Both the position numbers and the translations under genes were made by a program. Source: Martinezella miluonensis (GTDB lineage: Bacteria; Pseudomonadota; Alphaproteobacteria; Rhizobiales; Rhizobiaceae). Taken from it: DNA of 64,000 nt. Each line of letters opens with the position of its first letter. Positions within the stretch are counted from its first letter, which is position 1. The notes beneath the pieces were generated by a model. The model ran no database searches and had not been told where the DNA came from. It saw only the letters and a program-made list of their open reading frames with translations. The stretch spans positions 52,752 to 116,751 of the forward strand of contig NZ_FMAH01000017.1 of assembly GCF_900094545.1 (NCBI RefSeq). Reading direction: 5' to 3'. Of the stretch, positions 8,933 to 17,247 are shown in pieces.

Positions 8933-8949
8933 ATGTGATCTTATAACAT
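8933..8949 (+). promoter_or_regulatory. candidate Zur operator upstream of the CobW gene
   Basis: The 17-base site ATGTGATCTTATAACAT is an imperfect palindrome with 6 of 8 base pairs symmetric. It fits the alphaproteobacterial Zur pattern ATGTTATA-N-TATAACAT. It lies about 90-110 bases before the CobW start and within an AT-rich patch in otherwise GC-rich DNA. Known CobW/COG0523 GTPases are frequent Zur targets, which supports the reading. It is unproven without binding or expression data. Confidence 0.5.
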
Positions 8950-9041
8950 ATAAAAGCCTTTGAACTGACGTCTCCAACTCCTTATATGGAACCCGACCAA
9001 TGTCTGCTCCCCGGGGCAACCTTCCCTATTTCGAGGCTCCC

Positions 9042-10124
9042 ATGACCGAAACAGCCACGCAAAAGCCCGTTCCCGTTACCGTTCTCACCGGCTATCTCGG
9101 CGCCGGCAAGACGACGCTGCTGAACCGCATCCTATCTGAAAATCACGGCAAGAAATACGCCGTCATCGTCAACGAGTTCGGCGAGATCGGCATCGACAAC
9201 GACCTCATCGTCGAGTCGGACGAAGAAATCTATGAAATGAACAATGGCTGCGTCTGCTGCACCGTTCGCGGCGACCTTATCCGCGTCGTCGAAGGCCTGA
9301 TGCGCCGTCCCGGCCGCTTCGATGGCATCATCGTCGAAACCACCGGCCTTGCCGATCCGGTTCCGGTCGCCCAGACCTTCTTCATGGACGACGATGTCCG
9401 CGCCAAGACCGAGCTTGATGCCGTCGTCGCGCTCGTCGATGCCAAGCACCTGCCGCTGCGCCTGAAGGACAGCCGCGAAGCCGAAGACCAGATCGCCTTT
9501 GCTGACGTTGTCGTCATCAACAAATCCGATCTCGTAACGCCGGAAGAACTGGCTCAGATCGAGGACATCGTCCGCGCCATCAACCCGGCCGCCCGCGTCT
9601 ACAAGACGACCCGCTCCGGCGTCGATCTCGCCCGCGTGCTGAACCAGGGCGCCTTCAATCTTGAGCGCGCGCTCGAGAATGACCCACATTTCCTCGAGCA
9701 CGGCCATGATGATCACGTCTGCGGCCCGGATTGCGATCACGACCATCATGATCATGACCACCATCATCACGATCATGACCACGGTCACGACCATCATCAC
9801 CACGCCCCGTCGCCGATCCACGACGTCACAGTGCAGTCGGTTTCGCTGCGCGGCGGCCAGATGAATGCCGAACGCTTCTTCCCCTGGATCCAGAAGATCA
9901 CGCAGACGCAGGGCCCGAACATCCTGCGCCTCAAGGGCATCATCGCCTTCAAGGACGATCCGGAGCGCTATGTCGTTCAGGGCGTGCACATGATCATCGA
10001 AGGCGATCATCAGCGTCCGTGGAAGGATGGCGAGAAGCATGAAAGCCGGCTCGTCTTCATCGGTCGCGAACTCGACCGCGAAAAGCTCGAAGCGAGCTTC
10101 AAGGCGTGCGAGGCGTCTGCCTGA
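9042..10124 (+). CDS. CobW/COG0523-family metal-chaperone GTPase with His-rich loop
   Basis: The 360-residue G3E GTPase starts best at 9042; an in-frame ATG at 9000 would add 14 residues. It has the P-loop GYLGAGKTT (17-25), the metal site GCVCC (Cys70, Cys72, Cys73), NKSD for guanine binding, and the C-terminal CobW domain. Between the two domains, around residues 215-255, lies a long stretch rich in His and Asp that includes CGPDCDHDHHDHDH, well suited to zinc buffering. Such proteins deliver Zn or related metals to client proteins in the cytoplasm during zinc limitation. A Zur-like site lies upstream. The WD40 gene downstream overlaps its stop codon, so the two are translated together. Confidence 0.93.
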   Translation: MTETATQKPVPVTVLTGYLGAGKTTLLNRILSENHGKKYAVIVNEFGEIGIDNDLIVESDEEIYEMNNGCVCCTVRGDLIRVVEGLMRRPGRFDGIIVETTGLADPVPVAQTFFMDDDVRAKTELDAVVALVDAKHLPLRLKDSREAEDQIAFADVVVINKSDLVTPEELAQIEDIVRAINPAARVYKTTRSGVDLARVLNQGAFNLERALENDPHFLEHGHDDHVCGPDCDHDHHDHDHHHHDHDHGHDHHHHAPSPIHDVTVQSVSLRGGQMNAERFFPWIQKITQTQGPNILRLKGIIAFKDDPERYVVQGVHMIIEGDHQRPWKDGEKHESRLVFIGRELDREKLEASFKACEASA

Positions 10125-11113
10125 TGCCGACTGTTGCTCCGCTTGATATCGACGGCCACGTTCTGGCCGTCGAATTTTTAGGTGACACCCCCCTCTTCGC
10201 CAGCGCCGCAGGCGCCATCCATCGCCTGGAGGGCGGGGATAAGGTCACCGAAGCTCACCAGGGCATGCTCACCTGCATTCGCGATCCTTATAGCGAGAGC
10301 CTGATTTCCGGCGGCGAAGACGGCAAGGTCCTGCGCATCGCGGCCGATGGCGGCATAACGGTGCTGGCCGAAGCGCCGCGCAAATGGATCAGCCAGGTCG
10401 CTGCCGGACCGCAGGGCTCGGTCGCCTATTCCTATGGCAAGAGCGCCTTCGTCCGGCTGTCCGACGGCACGACGAAAGAGTTTCCGGAAGAACGCACCGT
10501 CGAAGGCATCGCCTTTGCCCCCAAGGGCCTGCGCATCGCCGCTGCACGCTATAACGGCGTGTCGCTGCATTGGGTCGGCATGAGCGCCCAGCCGGTCAAT
10601 CTGGAATGGAAGGGTGCCCACACCGGCGTCACCTTCTCGCCGGACGGCCAGTTCATTGTCACCACCATGCAGGAGAACGCCCTGCACGGCTGGAAACTGG
10701 ATGCCAAGCCAGGTGCAGAAGCCCGGCACATGCGCATGACGGGCTATCCTGCCAAGGTGAAGTCCCTATCATGGTCGGCAAAGGGCAAGTGGCTCGCTTC
10801 GAGCGGAGCACCGGCTGCCATCGTCTGGCCTTTCCAGGGCAAGGACGGCCCGATGGGTAAGGCACCGCTGGAGCTCGGCAGCCGCGCCAATATCATGGCG
10901 ACCTGCGTGAAGTTCCATCCGGCCGAAGATATCCTTGCCATCGGCTTCATCGACGGCATGATCCTGGCGGTCCGCGTCGGTGACGCCAAGGAGGCGCTCT
11001 TGCGCCGCCCCGGCAAGGGTGCAATCACATCGATGAGCTGGAGCAAGTCCGGCAAGCTGCTTGCTTTCGCCTCCGAAGCCGGCGACTGCGGCGTCGTCGA
11101 CGTGTCGGCCTGA
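10124..11113 (+). CDS. WD40 repeat protein, partner of the CobW GTPase
   Basis: The 329-residue protein begins at an ATG that shares bases with the CobW stop (ATGA-type overlap at 10122-10126). It consists of about six to seven WD40-like blades, visible in segments such as GVTFSPDGQFIVTTMQENALHGWKL, SLSWSAKGKWLASSG and SMSWSKSGKLLAFASEAGDCGVV. There is no signal peptide, so it is cytoplasmic. WD40 propellers are binding platforms; the tight coupling suggests that it works with the CobW GTPase or its client. The role is inferred only from the gene arrangement. Confidence 0.85.
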   Translation: MPTVAPLDIDGHVLAVEFLGDTPLFASAAGAIHRLEGGDKVTEAHQGMLTCIRDPYSESLISGGEDGKVLRIAADGGITVLAEAPRKWISQVAAGPQGSVAYSYGKSAFVRLSDGTTKEFPEERTVEGIAFAPKGLRIAAARYNGVSLHWVGMSAQPVNLEWKGAHTGVTFSPDGQFIVTTMQENALHGWKLDAKPGAEARHMRMTGYPAKVKSLSWSAKGKWLASSGAPAAIVWPFQGKDGPMGKAPLELGSRANIMATCVKFHPAEDILAIGFIDGMILAVRVGDAKEALLRRPGKGAITSMSWSKSGKLLAFASEAGDCGVVDVSA

Positions 11114-11120
11114 TGTGATC

Positions 11121-11213
11121 CCGCGAAAAGCACGCAGAGGCTTTCCGTTGGGAATTGCGTAACACCGTAAAATGGAGCGGTTCGGAGATTCTGCGAATAG
11201 CTGAACCGCTCTG
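11121..11213. repeat. rhizobial palindromic repeat, degenerate copy C
   Basis: The element includes GGAATTGCGTAACACCGTAA and GAGCGGTTCGGAGATTCTGC, ending with CTGAACCGCTCT, which pairs with the earlier AGCGGTTC to make a hairpin. It resembles copies B and D and fills the gap between the WD40 gene and cysE. Confidence 0.6.
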
Positions 11214-11230
11214 GAGAGAAAGACAGGATC

Positions 11231-12046
11231 ATGCCCAAGTCGGGAACGGCACCAGCCGGAAATACCCCTGCCCCAGCCGAAGACGTCTGGGATGTGATCC
11301 GTTGCGAGGCCGCCGAGCTTGCGGCCCGCGAGCCGACAATAGCCCCGCTGCTGCAGGCGCAATTGCTTGCCAGCAGCACCAATGCCGAAAGCCTTGCCCA
11401 TGTGCTCGCCGCCCGGCTCTGTGTCGTCAGGATCGAGCATGGCGACATGCTTTCGCTGCTGTCCGACGTGCTGACGCGGCATCCCGCAATCCTGCAGGCA
11501 ACCGAGGCCGACCTCATTGCCGTCCGCACGCGCGACCCGGCCTGCACCACCTATCTGCATGCGCTTTTGAACCTGAAGGGCTTCCATGCCCTGCAGACGC
11601 ATCGCATCGCCCATGCGCTCTGGACTGAGGGACGGACGGAAATTGCCAGCTGGCTTTCCAACCTCGTCTCGCTCGTCTTCGGGCCGGATATCCATCCGGC
11701 TGCAAAGATCGGAACGTCGATCATGCTCGATCACGGCTCCGGTATCGTCATCGGCGAAACCGCCGTCATCGAGGATGAGGTCTCCATCCTGCAGAACGTC
11801 ACTTTGGGCGGCACCGGCAAGGAGAGTGGCGACCGGCATCCGAAGATCCGCCACGGCGTGATGATCGGCGCTGGCGCGAAAATCCTCGGCAATATCGAGG
11901 TCGGCGCCTTCAGCAAGGTTGCGGCCGGCAGCGTCGTCGTGAAGCCGGTTCCTGCGCACTGCACCGTCGCCGGCGTGCCGGCTTTGGTCGTGCGCATCCA
12001 TCGTGCCGACGAGATCCCGGCCGAAACGATGGATCAGAACATCTAG
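11231..12046 (+). CDS. cysE: serine O-acetyltransferase
   Basis: The 271-residue enzyme has the SATase N-terminal helical domain (DVWDVIRCEAAELAAREP onward) and a C-terminal left-handed beta helix of hexapeptide repeats. Key landmarks are DIHPAAKIG, MLDHGSGIVIGETAVIED, the loop GGTGKESGDRHPKI, and VGAFSKVAAGSVV. It transfers acetyl from acetyl-CoA to L-serine, giving O-acetylserine for cysteine synthesis in the cytoplasm. Its length matches CysE of the family. It stands alone, behind palindromic repeat copy C. Feedback inhibition by cysteine is typical of the family but cannot be judged here. Confidence 0.94.
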   Translation: MPKSGTAPAGNTPAPAEDVWDVIRCEAAELAAREPTIAPLLQAQLLASSTNAESLAHVLAARLCVVRIEHGDMLSLLSDVLTRHPAILQATEADLIAVRTRDPACTTYLHALLNLKGFHALQTHRIAHALWTEGRTEIASWLSNLVSLVFGPDIHPAAKIGTSIMLDHGSGIVIGETAVIEDEVSILQNVTLGGTGKESGDRHPKIRHGVMIGAGAKILGNIEVGAFSKVAAGSVVVKPVPAHCTVAGVPALVVRIHRADEIPAETMDQNI

Positions 12047-12197
12047 TTCCAATCGATCGAGCCGGCGTCGCGGCACGTGACATAAGGTAGCAGCATGATC
12101 GCATCCGGCGAGCGCGCGCACGATGTCGCTCTCCGCTGCAGCAGAATCAAGTGTTTGACGACGGAAGGATTGCCGCGGCTTAGACTGATCGCCGCAT

Positions 12198-12226
12198 CCT
12201 TCATGGAACTGTCATACTCCATTGAT
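12198..12226 (+). promoter_or_regulatory. candidate PHO box (PhoB site)
   Basis: Three heptamers spaced exactly 11 bases apart, CCTTCAT (12198), CTGTCAT (12209) and CATTGAT (12220), reproduce the layout of PhoB direct repeats. The middle one is a perfect consensus half-site; the flanking ones match at 5 and 4 of 7 positions. They lie about 80-105 bases before a secreted phosphoesterase gene, a plausible phosphate-starvation target. The remaining sequence of the 256-base gap (12047-12302) holds no gene I can support. Confidence 0.5.
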
Positions 12227-12302
12227 AGCTCGAAAGGGTTCTCTATGCCCGGCGTGGCGCAAATGCGCCGGAGCAATGCCCCCACTCGAAGAGGATATGA
12301 CG

Positions 12303-13931
12303 ATGACCAGTCTTTCACGTCGCGCCGCCCTTGCAGCCGGCAGCGCGCTTACACTTATCTTGCTCTGTTCCACCGCGGGTGCCGCTGACACAGCGCCGGC
12401 ACCGAATACCGCAACGCCGATCAAGCATCTTGTCGTTATCTTCCAGGAAAACGTCTCCTTCGACCATTATTTCGCGACGTACCCCAAGGCCGCAAACATC
12501 GCCGGCGAGCCGGAGTTCAAGGCGGCCGACAACACGCCGACCGATATCAACACGCTGGCCAATGCCGGTCTTCTCGACACCAATCCGAACAAGACCAACA
12601 CGGCCAATGGCGCAGACGCCGCTGCCCCGTTCCGGCTCGACCGCACGCAGGCGGCCACCCAGTCGCAGAATCACGGCTATACCGCCGAGCAGGCCGCCTA
12701 TAACAATTTTGCCATGGACCTCTTCCCGGCCAATACCGGCAGGGGCACCAAGGGTGCCGCCGGCGCCTTCGGCACGAAGGGTCAGGTCATGGGCTATTAT
12801 GACGGCAACACCGTCACGGCCTATTGGAACTACGCCCAGCACTACGCCCTGAACGACAATTCCTTCTCCACCAATTTCGGCCCCTCGACCCCCGGCGCGC
12901 TGAACCTGATCTCCGGCCAGACCAATGGCGTCATCCTGCCGCCCGGCTACATGCTGGAAAGCGACGGCACCTATTCCAAGGGCCGCATCGTGCCTGACGG
13001 CAATGGCGGCTGGACCGCGATCAGCGACTTCGATCCCACAGGCGACGTCTGCTCGGTCGGTCAGACGGCGCTGATGTACGGCAAGAACATCGGCGACATG
13101 CTGAACGAGCACAAGATTACCTGGGGCTTCTTCGAAGGCGGCTTCGACCTCTCGCTGACCAACCCGGACGGCACGACGGGTTGCAAGCGCGCGACGACTT
13201 CGACCGTCACCAAGGTCAATTACGGCGACTACATCCCGCATCACCAGCCGTTCCAGTACTATGCCTCGACCGCCAATCCGACGCATGCGCGCCCGTCCTC
13301 CGTGGCGGCGATCGGCACGACGGATGCGGCAAACCACCAGTACGACATGACCGACTTCTATGCGGCCTTGAAGAACGGCAACATGCCAACCGTCAGCTTC
13401 CTGAAGGCACCCGCTTATCAGGACGGCCATGCCGGCTATTCCGATCCGCTCGACGAGCAGGAATTCGTCACACAAGTGGTCAATACCGTGCAGAATTCGC
13501 CGGATTGGAAGGATACCGCCGTCATCCTCCTCTACGACGATTCCGACGGCTGGTATGACCATGCCCACGCGGTCGTCAATCCGTCGAAGCTCCCAGTCAA
13601 GGGCTATGACGTGCTGAGCGGCGACAGCTGCTCCACGGGCACGCCGCTGCCCGGTGTCAACGGACAGCCTGCGCAGGGGCGTTGCGGCTATGGCACACGT
13701 CAGCCGCTGCTGGTCATCTCGCCCTACGCCAAGGTCAACTTCGTCGACCACACGCTGACCGACCAGACCTCGGTCATGCGCTTCATCGAGGATAACTGGA
13801 TGGCCGGCGCCCGCCTCGGCGGTGGTTCTTTCGATGCGCTTTCGGGCTCGCTGAACAGCATGTTCGACTGGTCCAAGGGCGACGCGCCGAAGCTGACCCT
13901 CGATCCGAAGACCGGCAATCAGGCCTCTTAA
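12303..13931 (+). CDS. secreted phosphoesterase (phospholipase C/AcpA-type acid phosphatase family)
   Basis: The 542-residue protein is placed at the ATG 12303, because GAAGAGGA sits 7 bases ahead; the ATG at 12297 is too close. A signal peptide runs to about AGAAD (residue 28). The mature part begins with the family motif HLVVIFQENVSFDHYFATYP, supplying the conserved metal/nucleophile region, and continues with NSFSTNFGPSTPGALNLISGQ and the C-terminal ILLYDDSDGWYDH. Relatives cleave phosphate esters of lipids or small molecules outside the cytoplasm. A PHO-box-like array lies upstream. The diheme peroxidase gene starts 19 bases after its stop, so the two form an operon. Phosphatase and phospholipase activity cannot be told apart from sequence. 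Confidence 0.9.
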   Translation: MTSLSRRAALAAGSALTLILLCSTAGAADTAPAPNTATPIKHLVVIFQENVSFDHYFATYPKAANIAGEPEFKAADNTPTDINTLANAGLLDTNPNKTNTANGADAAAPFRLDRTQAATQSQNHGYTAEQAAYNNFAMDLFPANTGRGTKGAAGAFGTKGQVMGYYDGNTVTAYWNYAQHYALNDNSFSTNFGPSTPGALNLISGQTNGVILPPGYMLESDGTYSKGRIVPDGNGGWTAISDFDPTGDVCSVGQTALMYGKNIGDMLNEHKITWGFFEGGFDLSLTNPDGTTGCKRATTSTVTKVNYGDYIPHHQPFQYYASTANPTHARPSSVAAIGTTDAANHQYDMTDFYAALKNGNMPTVSFLKAPAYQDGHAGYSDPLDEQEFVTQVVNTVQNSPDWKDTAVILLYDDSDGWYDHAHAVVNPSKLPVKGYDVLSGDSCSTGTPLPGVNGQPAQGRCGYGTRQPLLVISPYAKVNFVDHTLTDQTSVMRFIEDNWMAGARLGGGSFDALSGSLNSMFDWSKGDAPKLTLDPKTGNQAS

Positions 13932-13950
13932 AATCATAGGGGAGACGGAA

Positions 13951-15315
13951 ATGCCCTTGCAGATCAACCACCGTCTCCTGCCGCTTCTCGCACTCGCAGG
14001 GCTTTCGCTTGCGGGTGCGGCTGTCGGCGTGGCAAGCGAGCCGACCGCAAACGGCTATGATGAACAGGCGCCACTGAGCGCGGTTGCCCAGCTCGGCAAG
14101 AAACTGTTCTTCGACCCGTCGCTCTCCGGCAACGGCCAGATGTCCTGCGCGAGCTGCCACGACCCGGCCAACCACTACGCGCCGGCCAACGGTCTCGCCG
14201 TCCAGCTCGGTGGCTTGCATCTCGATCAGCCGGGCATCCGCGCGGTACCGAGCCTCGCCTACAAGACGTCGACGCCTTCCTTCTCGATCGGAGAGGAGAG
14301 CGCTGCCGACGAGGCGGCGGAAGCGTCTCCGATGACCGAAGCATCGGGTGTGGCTCTGGCCAATGCGCCCGCCAGCGTCGCCGGCCCACTGACCGCCCAG
14401 GCCGTCAAGGCCGATGCGGCAGCCGCGAACCTCGTGCCGCGGGGCGGCATGTTCTGGGATGGGCGAATCGATTCGCTGGAAGAACAGGCCTTGCAGCCGA
14501 TGATCTCTCCCTTCGAAATGGCGAATGCCGATGTGGCGACCGTCTATGCGAAACTGAAAAAGGGTTACGGCAAGGACATTTCGGCGCTGTTCGGCGACAA
14601 TGTCCTCAACGATCGGGATATGATGATTTCGGAGATCGGCTTCGCGCTCGCCCGCTATCAGATCGAGGAGCCCTCCTTCCATCCCTACACCAGCAAGTAC
14701 GACTATTATCTCCGCGGCAAGGCGGTGCTGACGGACACGGAAGCGCGGGGGTTGAAGCTGTTCGACGACGCGAACAAGGGCAATTGCGCCTCCTGTCATC
14801 TCGACAAGATGACCGGCGACGGGCAAATGCCGAACTTCACCGATTTCGAGTTCGAGGCTCTAGGCGTGCCGCGCAATCCTGCCATTCCGGCGAATGCCGA
14901 TGCCCATTATTACGACACCGGCATTTGCGGCCCGCTGCGCAACGATACTTATTCCGTCCAGCAGCAGAATTGCGGGCTGTTCAAGACGCCGACGCTGCGC
15001 AATGTCGCCACCCGCCATGTCTTCTTCCACAATGGCGTCTACCGGACGCTTGAGGACGTGACCCGCTTTTACGTCAAGCGCGATACCAATCCGGAAGAGA
15101 TCTACCCGAAGGACGCAAGCGGCAAGGTGGTGAAATACGACGACCTTCCGCCGCAGTATCGGGCCAATATCGACATCATCGACGCGCCGATGAACCGCAA
15201 GCTCGGCGATGCCCCAGCATTGAGCGACGCCGAGATCGCCGACGTCGTGGCCTTCCTGAGAACGCTGTCGGATGGCTATGACCCGGCGAAGGACAGTGTG
15301 AAGGCAGCCAGATAG
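13951..15315 (+). CDS. periplasmic diheme cytochrome c peroxidase (MauG/CcpA-like)
   Basis: The 454-residue protein has an N-terminal signal sequence (cleavage near residue 29) and two c-type heme sites, CASCH at 66-70 and CASCH at 279-283. It is about 100 residues longer than classic bacterial peroxidases. Extra length lies at about 111-160, a low-complexity Ala/Glu-rich insert between the first heme and the segment RGGMFWDGR. Relatives reduce hydrogen peroxide or, as in MauG, oxidise another protein in the periplasm. It follows the phosphoesterase gene by 19 bases and probably shares its promoter. What a peroxidase does next to a phosphoesterase is unclear; protein modification of the partner is one possibility. 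Confidence 0.9.
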   Translation: MPLQINHRLLPLLALAGLSLAGAAVGVASEPTANGYDEQAPLSAVAQLGKKLFFDPSLSGNGQMSCASCHDPANHYAPANGLAVQLGGLHLDQPGIRAVPSLAYKTSTPSFSIGEESAADEAAEASPMTEASGVALANAPASVAGPLTAQAVKADAAAANLVPRGGMFWDGRIDSLEEQALQPMISPFEMANADVATVYAKLKKGYGKDISALFGDNVLNDRDMMISEIGFALARYQIEEPSFHPYTSKYDYYLRGKAVLTDTEARGLKLFDDANKGNCASCHLDKMTGDGQMPNFTDFEFEALGVPRNPAIPANADAHYYDTGICGPLRNDTYSVQQQNCGLFKTPTLRNVATRHVFFHNGVYRTLEDVTRFYVKRDTNPEEIYPKDASGKVVKYDDLPPQYRANIDIIDAPMNRKLGDAPALSDAEIADVVAFLRTLSDGYDPAKDSVKAAR

Positions 15316-15354
15316 AAACGCCTCCGCCCCAACGGGCGAAGGCGGAGTAAGACC

Positions 15355-15945
15355 TCAGGCTGCCTTGGAGATCGGCGGCTGAGCCAGCTTGCGACCGCTG
15401 GCGACGATGATGCCGGCGGCGCTGTCGAGCCAGCCTTCCTTGAGCTCGAGAGCCAGGAAACGATCGCGCTGGAACGGCCCAGACATGACAAGATGGCGGG
15501 TCTTCGAAGCGAAGAAGCCGAAGCGCTCATAGTAAGGCGCATCGCCGACGAGCAGGATCGCGCCGTGCTCACGCTTCTTCGCTTCCATGATGGCCGCGCG
15601 CATCAGCGCCGAGCCGACACCCTTGCCTTCATATGCCGGATCGACGGCCAGCGGGCCTAGCAGCAGCGCATCGACCGGGCGGGTCTCGCGGTCGACGCCG
15701 GCTTCGATGTTCCACAGGCGAACCGTGCCGATGACATGGCCGGCCCGATCGCGCGCGACTAGCGCCAGGCCTTCGGCCGGGATGCGGCCCTGGCGCAGCT
15801 TTTCCGACGACTTCTTGCGGCGACCGGCGCCCATGGCGCGATCCAGCAGGTTTTCGCGCGCAACGACATCGCCTGCGTTTTCCAGGTCAAGAGTGAAAGT
15901 GGACGGCGCAAAAAATGCGCGGACAGAATCAAGAACAGCGGCCAT
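15355..15945 (-). CDS. GNAT family N-acetyltransferase (YhbS-like)
   Basis: The 196-residue protein carries the acetyl-CoA-binding core of the GNAT fold, LLLGPLAVDPAYEGKGVGSALM (about residues 93-115), with the pyrophosphate-binding loop EGKGVGSA, and the later GDAPYYERFGF typical of the YhbS/DUF branch. An Arg/Lys-rich segment (GRRKKSSEKLRQGR) lies near residue 41. The substrate is unknown. The gene is convergent with the diheme peroxidase gene. Its start codon region overlaps the -35 box of a predicted plus-strand small RNA, so the two may interfere. Confidence 0.87.
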   Translation of the reverse strand: MAAVLDSVRAFFAPSTFTLDLENAGDVVARENLLDRAMGAGRRKKSSEKLRQGRIPAEGLALVARDRAGHVIGTVRLWNIEAGVDRETRPVDALLLGPLAVDPAYEGKGVGSALMRAAIMEAKKREHGAILLVGDAPYYERFGFFASKTRHLVMSGPFQRDRFLALELKEGWLDSAAGIIVASGRKLAQPPISKAA

Positions 15946-15981
15946 CTTGGCCTCCCGTGCCCAATACCGTTATCAGCGGCG

Positions 15982-16062
15982 GTGACGAACTATTGTGAGG
16001 GTGCCGCCCCGATTGGCTACGGGGGCGGCGATATCAGAACTCAGCCGACGCTGAGTTTTTTC
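15982..16062 (+). ncRNA. predicted plus-strand small RNA (about 80 nt)
   Basis: A promoter-like pair CTTGGC (15947-15952) and TTATCA (15970-15975) with a 17-base spacer is followed by a strong intrinsic terminator: AACTCAGC (16038-16045), loop CGAC, GCTGAGTT (16050-16057), then a T run. Between them lies a GC-rich hairpin, GCCGCCCC paired with GGGGCGGC around 16004-16030. No plus-strand gene lies upstream that would need this terminator, since both flanking genes (GNAT and odc) are on the minus strand. The start point is inferred from the promoter. It could belong to a catalogued rhizobial trans-sRNA family, which I cannot check. Confidence 0.5.
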
Positions 16063-16065
16063 CTT

Positions 16066-16111
16066 GGCATGATCTTATCCGAAAACCGCTTCGCACTTTT
16101 CGGGATGCATG
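16066..16111. repeat. short palindromic repeat unit
   Basis: The block GGCATGATC at the left and GATGCATGCC at the right bracket TCCGAAAACCGCTTCGCAC, a motif shared in form with the core of the larger rhizobial repeats. It lies just downstream of the odc stop codon and may stabilise the end of that mRNA. Confidence 0.5.
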
Positions 16112-16113
16112 CC

Positions 16114-17247
16114 TTAGATGATGTAGGCCTTCAGCGGGTCGAAACCGTTGAATGCCACAGCCGAGTAGGTCGTGGTGTAGGCGCCGGTGCCTTCGATCAG
16201 GACCTCGTCGCCAATGGTGAGCGTCACCGGCAGCGGATAGAGGTTCTTCTCGTAGAGCACGTCGGCCGAATCGCAGGTCGGGCCGGCGATGACGCAGGCT
16301 TCCATTTCGTCGCTGTCGCGCTCCGTGCGGATCGGGTAGCGGATCGCCTCGTCCATGGTTTCGGCGAGACCGCCGAACTTGCCGATGTCGAGAAAGACCC
16401 AGCGAGCGGCATCGTTGTCCGACTTCTTCGAAATCAGGACGACTTCAGCCTTGATCACACCGGCATTGCCGACCATGCCGCGGCCGGGCTCGATGATCGT
16501 GTGCGGGATCTGATTGCCGAAATGGGCGCGCAGAGACGCAAAGATCGCTTTGCCATAGGCTTCGGCCGAAGGAACGTCGCGCAGGTACTTGGTCGGAAAA
16601 CCGCCGCCCATGTTGACCATCTGCAGGTGAATGCCCTGCTTGGCGAGCGAAACGAAAACGCGCTTGGCATCGGCAAGAGCGTCATCCCAGGCATCGACCT
16701 TGGTCATCTGCGAGCCGACGTGGAAAGACACGCCGTAGGATTCCAGACCGAGCTGATGAGCATAGACGAGAACGTCGACAGCCATCTGCGGAACGCAGCC
16801 GAACTTGCGCGACAGCGGCCATTCGGCGCCTTCGCCATCCGTCAGCACGCGGCAGAACACGCGAGCGCCGGGAGCGGCACGGGAAATCTTCTCGACTTCC
16901 TCGTGGCTGTCGACGGCGAAGAGGTTGATACCGAGTGCATGCGCACGGGCGATATCGCGCTCCTTCTTGATCGTGTTGCCGAAGGAGATGCGGGCAGCGG
17001 TCGCACCGGCATCGAGCGCCATTTCGATTTCAGCGACGGACGCGCAATCGAAATTGGAGCCGAGGCTTGCGAGCAGGCGCAGCACTTCCGGAGCCGGGTT
17101 GGCCTTGACGGCATAGTAGATGGCGCTGTCCGGCATGGCATGACGGAAAGCGTGAAAATTATCGCGGACGACATCGAGATCGACCACCAGGCAAGGACCA
17201 TCCGGACGTCGGGTAGCGAGAAAGTCGCGAATACGCTGCGTGGTCAT
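16114..17247 (-). CDS. odc: ornithine (or lysine/ornithine) decarboxylase, alanine racemase-fold
   Basis: The 377-residue enzyme belongs to fold type III PLP decarboxylases. Lys48 in YYAVKANP binds PLP; HVGSQ, GGGFPTKY and EPGRGMVGNAG line the cofactor site; Cys in GPTCDSADVL is the catalytic cysteine from the partner subunit; GAYTTTYS lies near the C-terminus. It converts ornithine to putrescine in the cytoplasm, with lysine also possible in this group. The ribosome binding site AAAGGGA precedes the ATG at 17247. About 400 bases of structured leader of the speF type lie upstream, so expression is probably controlled at the RNA level by polyamines. It is monocistronic. Confidence 0.93.
   Translation of the reverse strand: MTTQRIRDFLATRRPDGPCLVVDLDVVRDNFHAFRHAMPDSAIYYAVKANPAPEVLRLLASLGSNFDCASVAEIEMALDAGATAARISFGNTIKKERDIARAHALGINLFAVDSHEEVEKISRAAPGARVFCRVLTDGEGAEWPLSRKFGCVPQMAVDVLVYAHQLGLESYGVSFHVGSQMTKVDAWDDALADAKRVFVSLAKQGIHLQMVNMGGGFPTKYLRDVPSAEAYGKAIFASLRAHFGNQIPHTIIEPGRGMVGNAGVIKAEVVLISKKSDNDAARWVFLDIGKFGGLAETMDEAIRYPIRTERDSDEMEACVIAGPTCDSADVLYEKNLYPLPVTLTIGDEVLIEGTGAYTTTYSAVAFNGFDPLKAYII

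Noticed and set aside
9661..9864. A short Met/Ile/Thr-rich frame inside the CobW gene
   Set aside because: It is an out-of-frame reading of the His/Asp-rich region and not a real gene.
10769..12121. A 450-codon open frame on the minus strand over cysE and the WD40 gene
   Set aside because: The opposite strand encodes two convincing genes; this frame has no domain and no initiation signal.
12315..13967. A 550-codon open frame on the minus strand
   Set aside because: It is antisense to the phosphoesterase gene, Arg-rich, and lacks a recognisable domain; it results from high GC codon use.
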